In this document: positions 42,680 to 51,538 of the stretch, piece after piece
How positions within the stretch are numbered: position 1 is the first letter of the stretch
Layout of the letters: the number at the start of each line of letters is the position of its first letter
Assembly: GCF_003626655.1 (NCBI RefSeq)
Contig: NZ_RBAN01000003.1
Span: 310,001 to 374,000, forward strand
DNA from: Micromonospora costi
GTDB lineage: Bacteria; Actinomycetota; Actinomycetes; Mycobacteriales; Micromonosporaceae
Length of the DNA stretch: 64,000 bases
Reading direction: 5' to 3'
Translations under genes and position numbers: made by a program
Notes under the pieces: model-generated
Seen by the model: the letters and a program-made list of their open reading frames with translations, nothing else
Told to the model about the DNA's origin: nothing
Databases searched by the model: none

Positions 42680-43202
42680 CGTTGGCCTCCAGTTCCGCGT
42701 CGGAGACGCCGGGCAGCAGCGCGGCCAGACGCGCGCGGCCCCGGGACAGCCAGGACTTCACGGTGCCGGTCGGCACCTCCGTCTCCCGGGCGATCTCCTC
42801 CACCGACATGTCGAAGAGGTAGTGCAGGGCGAGCGCCTGCCGCTGGGCGGCCGGCAGCCGGCGGAGCGCGTCGAGCAGCAGCACGCCGTCCTCGCTGGGC
42901 GGCGGCACGACCTCCGGCGGCCCGCTGCGCGTGAGCGCCGCGTGCCAGCCGCGCAGGCGACGCCGGCGGTCGGTGGCCAGCCGGGCGACGACCAGCCGCA
43001 GCCACGCCTCCGGCGCAGGGTGCGCCGTCATCCGCCCCCACTGCCGCCAGGCCCGGGCGTACGCCTCCTGCACGAGGTCCTGCGCCTCGGTGTAGTTCCC
43101 GGCGACCGCGTAGCCGTACCGGAGCATGCGTCGGGACGTGCTGCGGTAGAACTCGTCGAAGCTGCCCGCGTCCCTCATGTCGTCACCACGCTTCCCTGCC
43201 AT
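42669..43202 (-). CDS. SigE-family ECF RNA polymerase sigma factor
   Basis: 177 residues. Region 2 FDEFYRSTSRRMLRYGYAVA and AQDLVQEAYARAW; region 4 LPAAQRQALALHYLFDMSVEEIA and VPTGTVKSWLSRGRARL. This matches the actinobacterial 'SigE family' subgroup. ATG at 43202 has AAGGA four bases upstream; ATG at 43178 fits typical family N-termini and is equally possible. Target genes unknown. Confidence 0.88.
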   Translation of the reverse strand: MAGKRGDDMRDAGSFDEFYRSTSRRMLRYGYAVAGNYTEAQDLVQEAYARAWRQWGRMTAHPAPEAWLRLVVARLATDRRRRLRGWHAALTRSGPPEVVPPPSEDGVLLLDALRRLPAAQRQALALHYLFDMSVEEIARETEVPTGTVKSWLSRGRARLAALLPGVSDAELEANDVS

Positions 43203-43264
43203 CGCGTCCTTTTCAGGCAGGACGGACGAACGGGGCTGCCGGTTGCGGTCGGAGAGACGACAGA

Positions 43265-43304
43265 GCCCCCGGGCACCGGGACCGGTGGGTCCAGGGCCGG
43301 GGGC
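43265..43304 (-). terminator. terminator of the UPF0182 gene
   Basis: Minus-strand stem GCCCCCGG with CCGGGGGC (43304-43297 and 43272-43265) plus inner pairs, starting 16 bases after the UPF0182 stop. No U-tract. Confidence 0.55.
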
Positions 43305-43319
43305 CTGCGTCGCGTCGGA

Positions 43320-46300
43320 TCAGCCGCCCGCGGGTGGGCTCGTGCTCGGGGACGGGGGCGGACTGCTGCCACCGGGTGCCGGGCTACCGCCCGGCGTCGG
43401 GGAGCCCGTCGGCGTGCCGGCCGCCGGAGTGACCTTCCCCTGTGCCTGCTGGAAGGCGACCATCGCCTCGTCCAGCGCCTTGAGCGCCCGCCCGTACCGC
43501 TCGAAGTCACCGGACGCCTGCGCGGCCCGGACCTCGCCGATGGCGGTCTGCACCCGCTCCGCCGCGGCCGCCAGCTCCCCGCTCAGCGGAGGATTGTTGT
43601 CACCCGTGGGCGGCGGCGTGCCACCCGTCTGCGGCGGTGGGTTGGTGCCGCCCGTCTGCGGCGGCGGCGCGCCCTGCCCGGCCCGCTTGCCCTGCTCGAC
43701 GAGCTGCTTGATGCCCTCGTCCAGGTTGTTGGCCAGCGCCACGAACGAACCACCGTCACCGTACGAGACCAGCACCCGTTGCAGCAGCGGGTACGCGTCC
43801 TGGTTGTTGCTCTTCACGTAGACCGGCTCGACGTAGAGCATCCCGTCGGCGAACGGCAGCGAGAGCAGGTTGCCGTACTGCACCTGGGCCTGGCCACCCA
43901 CCGAGAGCACGTTCAGGCGCTCCCGGATGTCGCCGTTGTTGGTCATCTGCTGGTGCACCTGCACCGGACCGGAGATCCGGGTCTGGTCGGGCAGCTCCAG
44001 CACCTCCAGCCGCGGTTCCCCGTCCACGTACGAGCCGGAGATCAGCGCGGCCAGGTTCTGTCGGCCGTTCGGGGTGACCGCGGAGGTGAGCTGGAAACGC
44101 GGCCCCTCCTGGCCGGGGAACTGGGTGAACAGGTAGTACGGCGGCTGCTTCTGCCCGCTGTCCGGCGCGTCCGGCACGTTCGGCACCTGCCAGAAGTCCT
44201 GTGCCGAGTAGAAGTCGCCCGGGTTGGTCACGTGGAACTTGGTGAGCAGGTTGCGCTGCACCTTGAACAGGTCGGCCGGGTAGCGGAAGTGCTCCGCCAG
44301 CTCGGTCGGGATGTCCTCCTTCGGCAGCACCAGGTCCCCGCCGAACGCCTTGTTCCAGGCCTTCAGCACCGGGTCGTTCTCGTCGAACTCGTAGAGCCGG
44401 ACCGTGCCGTCGTACGCGTCGACGGTGGCCTTGACCGAGTTGCGGATGTAGTTGACGTTCTCGCGGGCCAGCTGGAAGGTGCCGCGGCCGGTCAACTCGT
44501 CCGTGGTCTCCTCGCGCAGGTTGACCCGCTCGGCGTACGGGTAGGTCGCGGCGGTCGTGTAGCCGTCCACGATCCACTGGACGCGGCCGTCGACCACCGC
44601 CGGGTACGGGTCGCCGTCCAGCGTGAGGAACGGCGCGACCTTCTCCACCCGGTCGCGCGGGTTACGCACGTAGAGCAGCTTCGAGTTGTCGTTGACCGCG
44701 CCGGAGAGCAGGAAGTTCGACTCCTGCTCCTTGATTGCGTAGAGCAGCCGGCGGGTGAACGAGCCGATCTCCACACCACCGGTGCCGGTGTAGGTGTACG
44801 ACTCGCCGCCGCCCTCGCCGACCGGGCGGTCGAACTCGGCCTTGTTGTTCGGGTCGGTCTGGCCGACGATCGCGTAGTCGTCGTCGCCCATCCGCTCCCC
44901 GTAGTAGATCCGCGGCTGGGTGGCCGGGATCTGCTCGGTCTGCGACGAGCACGCCTCCTGCGTCCGCTCCCCGAGGAAGCCGGAGACGAAGAACGGCTGG
45001 CCACCGCAGACCACCTGGTTGGCCGGCGCCGCCACCACGCCGTAACCGTGCGTGTACACGGTGTGCCGGTTGATCCAGGTGTTCTGCTGGTCGGTCAGCT
45101 CGCCGTAGTTGATCTCCCGGACGCCGACCACGTAGTCGGAGGTCTTGCCGTTCACCCCGTACCGGTCGATGTCCAGCTTCGGGCCGAAGTCGTAGAAGCC
45201 ACGGACCTGCTGCAACTGGGTGTAGGTCTCACTCACCAGTTGCGGGTCGAGCAGCCGCACGTTGGGCACCACCGAGGTGTCCGTGGCGAGGCTCGCGGGC
45301 GGGGTGAGGTTGTTCGCCGCGTACGGCGTGGTCTTGGTGGTCGCCAGGCCGTACGCCGTCCGGGTCGCGTCGATGCTGCGCTGGATGTACGGCGCCTCCT
45401 TCTCCTTGGCGCTCGGCTTCACCTCGAAGGTCTGCACCGCCCAGGGGTAGATGCCGCCGATGGCCACCGCCGAGACGCCCAGCAGGGCCAGCGAGATGCC
45501 CGGCCACACCAGGTTCCGCATCCAGGCGTTCGAGAAGATGATGATCGCGACCGCGACGACGATCGAGATGTACGCGAGGATCTCCTTGGCCGGCAGCAGC
45601 GCGTTGACGTCGGCGTAGCCGGCGCCGAAGAGCTTGGCGCCCTCGTTGTACTCCAGCAGCATGGCGCGCCGGTCCAGCACGTACGCGATCGCCTTGAGCG
45701 CCACGAACACCGCGACCAGGGTGCTCAGGTGGGCGCGGGCCGCGTTGGTCATGCGGTCCCCGACGCCCTGCAGCCGGACGCCGCCGAAGATGTAGTGCAC
45801 GGCGAGCGCGCCGACCACGGCCAGCACCACGGCGGTGAAGCCGACACCCAGCAGGTAGCGCCAGAACGGCAGCTGGAAGACGTAGAACCCGACGTCGATG
45901 CCGAACTCCGGATCCTTCACCCCGAAGTCGCCGCCGTTACGGAAGAGCAGCCACTGGTTCCACCGACTCTGCGCGGACAGGCCCGCGAAGAGGCCGACGA
46001 TCACGGCGACGACCGCGATCCAGGTGCCCAGCCGCGGCGTGAGCGCCATGCGGTACCGCTCCAGCGTGGCCTGCTCGACGGAGTGCGGGCGCAGCCGCGG
46101 CCGCAGCCGGTAGGCCAGCCAGAGGTTGCCGCCCACGACGACCGCCATGGCGAGGCCGATCACGAGGAAGAGCAGCAGCCGGGTGACGAGCACCCCGGTG
46201 AAGACCTCCGTGTAGTTGACCTCGTCGAACCACAACCAGTCCGTCCACGCCTGCACGCCCCAACCGAGCAGGGTGAACAGTGCGAACACCCCGACCAGGA

Positions 46301-46358
46301 CGGCGATCGTGACGCGGCCGCGTCGACTCATCCTCGGCAGGGGACTGCTGCTCCGCAT
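43320..46358 (-). CDS. UPF0182 (COG1615) large membrane protein
   Basis: 1012 residues. Seven predicted membrane segments within the first 330 residues (for example VTIAVLVGVFALFTLLGWG and ISIVVAVAIIIFSNAW), then a very large extracytoplasmic domain and a C-terminal Pro/Gly/Ser/Thr-rich tail. Family of unknown function, conserved across actinobacteria and cyanobacteria, with mycobacterial member Rv3193c in the same order next to a PDZ-Lon protease. ATG at 46358; GTG at 46364 is possible. Confidence 0.92.
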   Translation of the reverse strand: MRSSSPLPRMSRRGRVTIAVLVGVFALFTLLGWGVQAWTDWLWFDEVNYTEVFTGVLVTRLLLFLVIGLAMAVVVGGNLWLAYRLRPRLRPHSVEQATLERYRMALTPRLGTWIAVVAVIVGLFAGLSAQSRWNQWLLFRNGGDFGVKDPEFGIDVGFYVFQLPFWRYLLGVGFTAVVLAVVGALAVHYIFGGVRLQGVGDRMTNAARAHLSTLVAVFVALKAIAYVLDRRAMLLEYNEGAKLFGAGYADVNALLPAKEILAYISIVVAVAIIIFSNAWMRNLVWPGISLALLGVSAVAIGGIYPWAVQTFEVKPSAKEKEAPYIQRSIDATRTAYGLATTKTTPYAANNLTPPASLATDTSVVPNVRLLDPQLVSETYTQLQQVRGFYDFGPKLDIDRYGVNGKTSDYVVGVREINYGELTDQQNTWINRHTVYTHGYGVVAAPANQVVCGGQPFFVSGFLGERTQEACSSQTEQIPATQPRIYYGERMGDDDYAIVGQTDPNNKAEFDRPVGEGGGESYTYTGTGGVEIGSFTRRLLYAIKEQESNFLLSGAVNDNSKLLYVRNPRDRVEKVAPFLTLDGDPYPAVVDGRVQWIVDGYTTAATYPYAERVNLREETTDELTGRGTFQLARENVNYIRNSVKATVDAYDGTVRLYEFDENDPVLKAWNKAFGGDLVLPKEDIPTELAEHFRYPADLFKVQRNLLTKFHVTNPGDFYSAQDFWQVPNVPDAPDSGQKQPPYYLFTQFPGQEGPRFQLTSAVTPNGRQNLAALISGSYVDGEPRLEVLELPDQTRISGPVQVHQQMTNNGDIRERLNVLSVGGQAQVQYGNLLSLPFADGMLYVEPVYVKSNNQDAYPLLQRVLVSYGDGGSFVALANNLDEGIKQLVEQGKRAGQGAPPPQTGGTNPPPQTGGTPPPTGDNNPPLSGELAAAAERVQTAIGEVRAAQASGDFERYGRALKALDEAMVAFQQAQGKVTPAAGTPTGSPTPGGSPAPGGSSPPPSPSTSPPAGG

Positions 46359-46514
46359 GACCACTGTTGGCTCCGCACGCTCGATGTGATCGGCTCCGAC
46401 CAGGCACCCAGAGTACGGGGTGTTTCTGAACGTGGCCGCCCGTGGTCACGCCGTGGCGGTCCGGCGGTGGCCGGAGCCGGCCACGCGCGGGCCGTCGGGG
46501 CGTCGCCGAGGTGG

Positions 46515-47528
46515 TCAGCAGCGGGTCGGCTGGCCCCCGGCGCGCAGCGTCTGGAGCGCGCCCAGCGCCTCGTCCAGCGAGCCGATCCTGATCAGCGGCA
46601 GGTCGGGCTGCGGGTTGCGGACCGCCTCGGCGCAGTTGTCGGCCGGTACGAGGAAGACCTTCGCCCCGGCGTGCTTCGCCCCGACCAGCTTCTGTGCGAT
46701 CCCGCCGATCGGGCCGACCTTCCCCTCGTCGTCGATGGTGCCGGTGCCGGCGATCACCATGCCGCCGGTCAGGTCGGCGGGGGTCAGCTTGTCGACGATG
46801 CCGAGCGCGAACATCAGCCCGGCGCTCGGCCCGCCGATGTCCTCCAGGTCGATGCTCAGGTTGAACGGGTGCGGCTGCTGCTGCTCGATCTCCACGCCGA
46901 TGCGCGGGTGGCCGTCCTGCTCCCGGCTGGTGACCTGCGCGGTGGCCGGCGCCCCGTCGCGGGTGTAGCCGATGGTCAGCACGCTGCCGGCCGGCTTGGC
47001 CCGGATCAGGTCGGTGAGCCGGGTGGCGACCGGCACGGGCTGCCCGTCGACGGAGGTGAGCACGTCGCCGGTCCGCAGCAACCCGACCGACGGCCCGCCC
47101 GCGGTCACCGACTTCACCACGACCTGCACCGGGAAACCCAGCTCCCGCAGCGCGGCGGTCTCGGCGCTGGTCTGCGACGCGGCGAAGTCCTCGGCGTTGC
47201 GCTTCTCGACCTGCTCCTGCGACTCCCCCGGCGGGTAGATCAGCTCGCGGGGCACCACGGCCTCGTCCTTCGACAACCAGCCGGTGATGGCCGACCGGAG
47301 CTTGACCGTGGGTTGGACGCCGACGGTCGTGAGCCGCAGCTGCCCGGCCGAGGTGGACGTCGCGCGGCCGGAGACCTGGATGACCTCCTTGCCGTTCTCC
47401 GTGCCCAGCGTGTTGACGGTCGGCCCGGGGCCGAGCACCACGTACGGGATCGGCGCGCCGAGCACCCCGAGGCTGAGCAGGGCGGTGAGCAGGGCACCGA
47501 GCAGGACGGTCAGGCCGCGACGTCTCAT
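46515..47528 (-). CDS. PDZ and Lon-type (S16) membrane serine protease, YlbL/Rv3194c-like
   Basis: 337 residues. N-terminal membrane anchor (LTVLLGALLTALLSLGVLG), PDZ domain (about 120-215, AGGPSVGLLRTGDVLTSVDG) and S16 protease domain with the Ser in IGGPSAGLMFALGI and the Lys in GKVGPIGGIAQKLVGAK, forming the Ser-Lys dyad. There is no ATPase domain, so it is not a full Lon. Acts outside the cytoplasm. ATG at 47528. Divergent from the DUF2342 gene. Confidence 0.92.
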   Translation of the reverse strand: MRRRGLTVLLGALLTALLSLGVLGAPIPYVVLGPGPTVNTLGTENGKEVIQVSGRATSTSAGQLRLTTVGVQPTVKLRSAITGWLSKDEAVVPRELIYPPGESQEQVEKRNAEDFAASQTSAETAALRELGFPVQVVVKSVTAGGPSVGLLRTGDVLTSVDGQPVPVATRLTDLIRAKPAGSVLTIGYTRDGAPATAQVTSREQDGHPRIGVEIEQQQPHPFNLSIDLEDIGGPSAGLMFALGIVDKLTPADLTGGMVIAGTGTIDDEGKVGPIGGIAQKLVGAKHAGAKVFLVPADNCAEAVRNPQPDLPLIRIGSLDEALGALQTLRAGGQPTRC

Positions 47529-47640
47529 GCGGCAGAGCGTACCGACCGGGCCCGGCCGCTCCGGCGGTGCGCGGGCGACTTCGCCCTCAGCGCAACGCCA
47601 GCGGCACGACCTGGGGCGTGGCGCGCGTACCGTAGACCTC

Positions 47641-48939
47641 GTGCCTGATATTCCGTTCGGTTTCGCACTCCCGGGTGGGCAACCACCAGACCCCAACGAC
47701 CCCGCGCAGATGCAGCAGTTCATGTCGCAGTTGCAGCACCTGCTCTCCTCGTCGGGCAGCGGGCCGGTGAACTGGGACCTGGCCCGCCAGGTGGCCGCGA
47801 GCCAGCTCGCCGCCGCGGGCGACCCGGCGGTGTCGCCGTACGAGCGCAACGCCGTCGAGGAGGCGCTGCGCCTCGCCGACCTGTGGCTCGAGCCGGCCTC
47901 GGCGTGGCCGTCCGGCATCCAGACCTCCGTGGCCTGGAACCGCAACGAGTGGATCTACAAGACGCTGGACGTCTGGCGGAAGCTCTGCGACCCGGTGGCG
48001 AGCCGGATGGTGGGCGCCATGGGCGACCTCGTGCCGCCGGAGGCGCGCGCACAGCTCGGCCCGATGCAGTCGATGGTGGCCACCCTCGGCGGCGCCCTCT
48101 TCGGCGGTCAGCTCGGCCAGGCACTGGGCTCGCTCGCCGCCGAGGTGCTCTCCGCCGGCGACATCGGGCTGCCGCTCGGCCCGGCCGGCACGGCCGCGCT
48201 CATCCCCGCCAACATCAAGGCGTACGGCGAGGGCCTGGAGCTGCCGGAGGACGAGGTCCGCCTCTACGTGGCGCTGCGCGAGGCCGCCCACCAGCGGCTC
48301 TTCCAGCACGTTCCGTGGCTGCGCGGCCACGTGCTCAGCGCGGTCGAGATGTACGCCTCGGGCATCCGGGTCAACCGGGAGGCGATCGAGGAGGCGATGG
48401 GCCGGGTCGACCCGACCGACCCGGAGTCGATGCAGGCCATCGCGCTGGAGGGCATCTTCACTCCGGAGGACAGCCCCGCCCAGAAGGCGTCGCTGGCCCG
48501 GTTGGAGACCGCGTTTGCGCTGGTCGAGGGCTGGGTCTGCCACGTAGTGGACAGCGCGGCCCAGGGCCGGCTGCCGGACGTGGTGCGCCTCGCCGAGGCG
48601 TTCCGGCGCCGGCGTGCGGCCGGCGGCCCGGCCGAGCAGACGTTCGCGGCGCTCGTCGGCCTGGAGCTGCGACCGCGCCGGCTGCGCGAGGCCGCCGCAC
48701 TCTGGGCGGCGCTCACCGAGCACCGCGGCATCGCCGGACGGGACGCGCTCTGGGGCCACCCGGACCTGCTCCCCTCCGAGGACGACTTCGCCGACCCGGT
48801 GGCCTTCGCGATGGCCGACGTCGACATCATGGACGAGCTGGAGAAGTTCGACTTCACCGCTCCCGGCGGGCCCGAGGAGCAGTCGCCCGGCGAGAAGGAG
48901 CAGCGGCCCGAGGGCGACGAGGACGACGGCCGCTCCTGA
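47641..48939 (+). CDS. DUF2342 zinc-dependent metalloprotease-like protein (Rv3195-like)
   Basis: 432 residues. Conserved family signatures: VNWDLARQVAASQLAAAGD, WLEPAS, GALFGGQLGQALGSLAAEVLSAGDIGLPLGP and REAAHQRLFQHVPWLRGHV. The last holds histidines in a HxxxxxH pattern rather than HExxH, so catalytic zinc binding is a family prediction and not shown here. Often annotated as linked to F420 biosynthesis, without firm evidence. Acidic disordered tail. GTG start at 47641. Confidence 0.88.
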   Translation: MPDIPFGFALPGGQPPDPNDPAQMQQFMSQLQHLLSSSGSGPVNWDLARQVAASQLAAAGDPAVSPYERNAVEEALRLADLWLEPASAWPSGIQTSVAWNRNEWIYKTLDVWRKLCDPVASRMVGAMGDLVPPEARAQLGPMQSMVATLGGALFGGQLGQALGSLAAEVLSAGDIGLPLGPAGTAALIPANIKAYGEGLELPEDEVRLYVALREAAHQRLFQHVPWLRGHVLSAVEMYASGIRVNREAIEEAMGRVDPTDPESMQAIALEGIFTPEDSPAQKASLARLETAFALVEGWVCHVVDSAAQGRLPDVVRLAEAFRRRRAAGGPAEQTFAALVGLELRPRRLREAAALWAALTEHRGIAGRDALWGHPDLLPSEDDFADPVAFAMADVDIMDELEKFDFTAPGGPEEQSPGEKEQRPEGDEDDGRS

Positions 48940-49053
48940 CCGTCCCGTCAGCCAGCAGCCGACGCGAGCGACGTCGACCGCCGGCGGGGCGTGAGGCCGT
49001 CGCCGGCGGCGACGACCGGCGTGCGGCCATCGCCGGCGCCCCTGTCACCACGC

Positions 49054-49101
49054 GAGCGTGATGCCTCAGAGGCATAAATATGCCTCTGAGGCGTCACGCT
49101 C
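49054..49101. repeat. near-perfect 48-bp palindrome
   Basis: A 23-base arm (49054-49076) pairs with 49079-49101 with a single mismatch, leaving only AA between the arms. The centre is AT-rich (ATAAATAT), flanked by GCCTC/GAGGC. Lies 114 bases after the DUF2342 stop and 62 bases before GATC-hairpin copy 3. Confidence 0.9.
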
Positions 49102-49162
49102 ATCCAGGTCCCGGCCGCCCCCGTGAGAGACCACCCACGGTGACCCGGGAGAGACCACCCGC

Positions 49163-49220
49163 GTGATCAAGAGTTTTGCGTCACCGGAGCGCCTCCGGAT
49201 GACGCAAAGCTCTTGATCAC
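49163..49220. repeat. GATC-bounded intergenic hairpin, copy 3
   Basis: Arms 49163-49183 and 49200-49220 pair over 21 bases with one T-G. The stem continues with CCGGAG/CTCCGG (49184-49189 with 49193-49198) around a CGC loop, with one bulged A. Almost every base of the 58 is paired. Between convergent genes. Confidence 0.9.
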
Positions 49221-49295
49221 CCGTCCGCCTGCGGCCCGGTGGGCCGGGCGGTCGGGTGGGTGGGCCGGGTGGGCGGGGTGGGCCGGGCGCGGTGG

Positions 49296-49901
49296 TTAGC
49301 CGGCGTGCGCGGCGCCGGAGAGCAGGGCGCGGGTGGCTTCCCAGCCCTCGACGGCCGGGTCGAGGGCGGCCAGGTCGGCGGGCCCGCGCAGCCGGCGCCA
49401 GGCCGGTGTCACCGCGAGGTCGCCGGGCCGGGGCGCGGCGGCGCGCACGGCCGCCGGCAGCGTCTCGTCCAGGTCCACCGGCGGCAGCCACGGGGGTACG
49501 GGCAGCCGCGCGGCGACCCCGAGCAGACCCGGGCCACCCTCGGCGGGCGCGACCGCCACCGGGCGGCTGGTCAGCGGGCGCAGCAGCTTTCCGATGGTCA
49601 GCCCGGGCAGGTCGGGGGCGTCGGCGGCGATCACGGCCGCCTGGTCGTACCCGGACAGCGCCGCGAACACCGCGCTCGGCGTGGGCTCCGGTACCTCGTA
49701 CACCGCCATGTCCGGCCAGGTCACGGCGTCGGCGACCGCCCGGTCGGCCGGGGTGACCGCCACGGCGGTGTCCACCTCGGTCAGCATGGCGAGCAGGTCG
49801 ACGGTGTCCTCGGCGAGCGCCGTGCGCCACCGCACCGGGTCGACGCCCGGCGGCGCCCACGTCACGGGCCCGAGCAGGGCCACCACCACCCGCCGTACCA
49901 T
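49296..49901 (-). CDS. GT-A-like nucleotidyltransferase/DUF2064-type protein
   Basis: 201 residues. The middle segment VIAADAPDLPGLTIGKLL resembles the acidic 'ADxPD' motif of CofC, MobA and DUF2064 sugar/nucleotidyl transferases, and VAVAPAEGGPGLLGVAARL matches the DGG region that follows in those proteins. The N-terminal KP-loop of true nucleotidyltransferases is poorly kept. I therefore give only a fold-level call. ATG at 49901. Confidence 0.6.
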   Translation of the reverse strand: MVRRVVVALLGPVTWAPPGVDPVRWRTALAEDTVDLLAMLTEVDTAVAVTPADRAVADAVTWPDMAVYEVPEPTPSAVFAALSGYDQAAVIAADAPDLPGLTIGKLLRPLTSRPVAVAPAEGGPGLLGVAARLPVPPWLPPVDLDETLPAAVRAAAPRPGDLAVTPAWRRLRGPADLAALDPAVEGWEATRALLSGAAHAG

Positions 49902-49966
49902 TCCCCGACCCTAACTCCGCACCCCGACGGTGCCCACCCGTGCCGCGCCATGGGGGCACCCGGGTT

Positions 49967-50045
49967 CAAGATCGCGCAACGTCGACAAAGTAGTGGCCTC
50001 AACGGCCGGCGGAGGCCACTACTTCCGAGATGTTGCGCGATCTTG
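49967..50045. repeat. GATC-containing intergenic hairpin, copy 4
   Basis: Outer arms CAAGATCGCGCAAC (49967-49980) with 50032-50045, perfect over 14; inner arms 49988-50000 with 50012-50024, perfect over 13; an internal mismatched segment of 7 lies between. 79 bases in all. Lies just upstream of the GT-A-like gene and after the metallopeptidase stop region. Confidence 0.8.
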
Positions 50046-50110
50046 GCGTGCGGAGGTGGCCAGAGACGGGACCGGATTGGTCCGCTGGTCCGAAGCCCGG
50101 CGAGGGCCAG

Positions 50111-50644
50111 TCACTCCGCGAGGGCGGGGACGGCCGCGGCCGCGGCCACGCCCTCCAGGTAGCCGCGGGCGCGCTCCGACTTCGGGTAGCGGGCCACCAG
50201 CGCCCAGAACTCGGCGTTGTGGCTCGGCACGATGAGGTGCGCCAGCTCGTGCAGGAGCACGTAGTCGATCACCCAGTCCGGCATGTCCTGGACGCGGTGC
50301 GAGATGCGGATGGTCCGGTCGGCGGGGGTGCAGGAGCCCCAGCGGCCGTTCTGGTTGGTCACCCAGCGCACGCTGGCTGGAACGGCCTGGGAGCCGTACT
50401 CGGCGAGGTAGGTGGTGAGCAGCCGGGTGGCCCGGGCGAACAGCTCGGCGTCGGACCGGGCGAGCCGCCCCTCGCGCGCGGCGAGCCGGGCCAGCATGCG
50501 GTCGACCCACTCGCTCTCCTCGGCGCGGGAGAACTGGTCGGGAATCAGGACGACGACCCGCTCACCGTCGCGGTACGCGGACACCGTCCGTCGCCGGCGC
50601 TGGCTGCGCCGCACCTCGACGACCGGCTTGCGCGCCCCTGCCAT
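50111..50644 (-). CDS. YgjP/DUF45-type zinc metallopeptidase
   Basis: 177 residues. Zinc motif LLHELAHLIVPSHNAEFW (HExxH plus a downstream His), preceded by WGSCTPADRTIRISHRV, both diagnostic of the YgjP-like (DUF45) family. No signal peptide or membrane segment, so cytoplasmic. Substrates unknown. ATG at 50644; a GTG three bases upstream is possible. Confidence 0.9.
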   Translation of the reverse strand: MAGARKPVVEVRRSQRRRRTVSAYRDGERVVVLIPDQFSRAEESEWVDRMLARLAAREGRLARSDAELFARATRLLTTYLAEYGSQAVPASVRWVTNQNGRWGSCTPADRTIRISHRVQDMPDWVIDYVLLHELAHLIVPSHNAEFWALVARYPKSERARGYLEGVAAAAAVPALAE

Positions 50645-51167
50645 CACAGACCCGCGCAGCCTCGGTTTGCTGCCACGAGGGAAAGCTACTGCCTAGTGAC
50701 CAGGGGTACGCAAGGGTCAACCCTCCGACACGCGCCCGGAAGATGGTGATTGGTCGCCAGGAGTCCTGAAAATTTTCTTGCCAGGAGACCGCGCAGCGTC
50801 ACCGTCACGCTTCGTGGCGGTCCTCAGGCCCGCCACCTGGGACGGCTCGACGCGTTGTCCACGGTAGGTGATCATCCGGCTGGGGCACCGACCGGGGGTG
50901 CCCTGCGGGCCGTCTGAGGCGGTTTGGTCGGCGTGTCCGCGCCAAACTGACTTATCCGACGTTATTCCCCGTGCACACTCTCGTGGTCGGCTTCCTCACA
51001 GTGTCGACGCACAGCTGACATGGAACCGCCCACACCTGGGTAGGGTCCGCGGACCAGCGGTCACGTGGGTGGCCGTAGGAGTAAGACCCGGCGCCGGGGC
51101 CGCGTGGCCCGCCGCCGGGAACCCCGCCGGGACGGCATCGACCGGCGGACGAGACGAGGAGGGCACC
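50645..51167. other. 523-base divergent intergenic region
   Basis: No gene seen. An AT-rich core AAAATTTT (50769-50776) lies between two direct GCCAGGAG motifs (50756-50763 and 50780-50787). On the minus strand TTGACC (50720-50715) and TAGGCA (50695-50690), 19 bases apart, could serve the metallopeptidase. GAGGAGGG precedes the DUF5679 GTG. Confidence 0.4.
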
Positions 51168-51335
51168 GTGGCCGACCAGGCCCAGACCTACAACGGTTAC
51201 TGCGTCAAGTGCAAGGAGAAGCGGGACTTCGAGGGACACATCGAGGTCTCGAAGACCGGGATGAACATGGCCAAGGGCAAGTGTCCGGTGTGCGGCACAA
51301 CAGTGAACCGCATCCTGGGCAAGGCCAAGGTCTGA
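51168..51335 (+). CDS. DUF5679 small zinc-ribbon protein
   Basis: 55 residues with two CxxC pairs (GYCVKCKEKRDF and KCPVCGTTVNRI), a single treble-clef or ribbon fold. Lysine-rich. Conserved small family of unknown role in actinobacteria; nucleic-acid or ribosome association is plausible but unproven. GTG at 51168 has GAGGAGGG six bases upstream. Confidence 0.88.
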   Translation: MADQAQTYNGYCVKCKEKRDFEGHIEVSKTGMNMAKGKCPVCGTTVNRILGKAKV

Positions 51336-51342
51336 GCGATCG

Positions 51343-51390
51343 CGACGACGGGGAGGGGCGGCCCGGCCGGGTCACCCCTCCCCGTCGTCG
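51343..51390. terminator. terminator after DUF5679
   Basis: A perfect 16-base-pair stem CGACGACGGGGAGGGG (51343-51358) with 51375-51390, 16-base loop, 8 bases after the stop codon. Confidence 0.85.
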
Positions 51391-51538
51391 TCACGGTGCG
51401 CGCCCTGTCGGCTCCCGGACAGGGCCGTACGGGGGCTGTGGATAACTCGCGAAGTTCTGTGGACAGCCCAGGACAGAGCCCTCCCCACCTGTGGACAACG
51501 ATCGACGCAGCGCACGGACGCGGTCACGATTCGTTGTC

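Larger units (their letters stand above)
48940..49295. other. 356-base convergent intergenic region
   Basis: No gene. Contains the two palindromes listed separately, and downstream of them a run of GGTGGGCCGGG-like repeats (49230-49290). Confidence 0.6.

Noticed and set aside
42822..47648. A 1608-codon open frame on the plus strand
   Set aside because: It is antisense to the UPF0182, PDZ-Lon and sigma genes, which have clear family motifs; composition (Arg/Val/Asp/His-rich, repetitive) is that of a GC-bias shadow.
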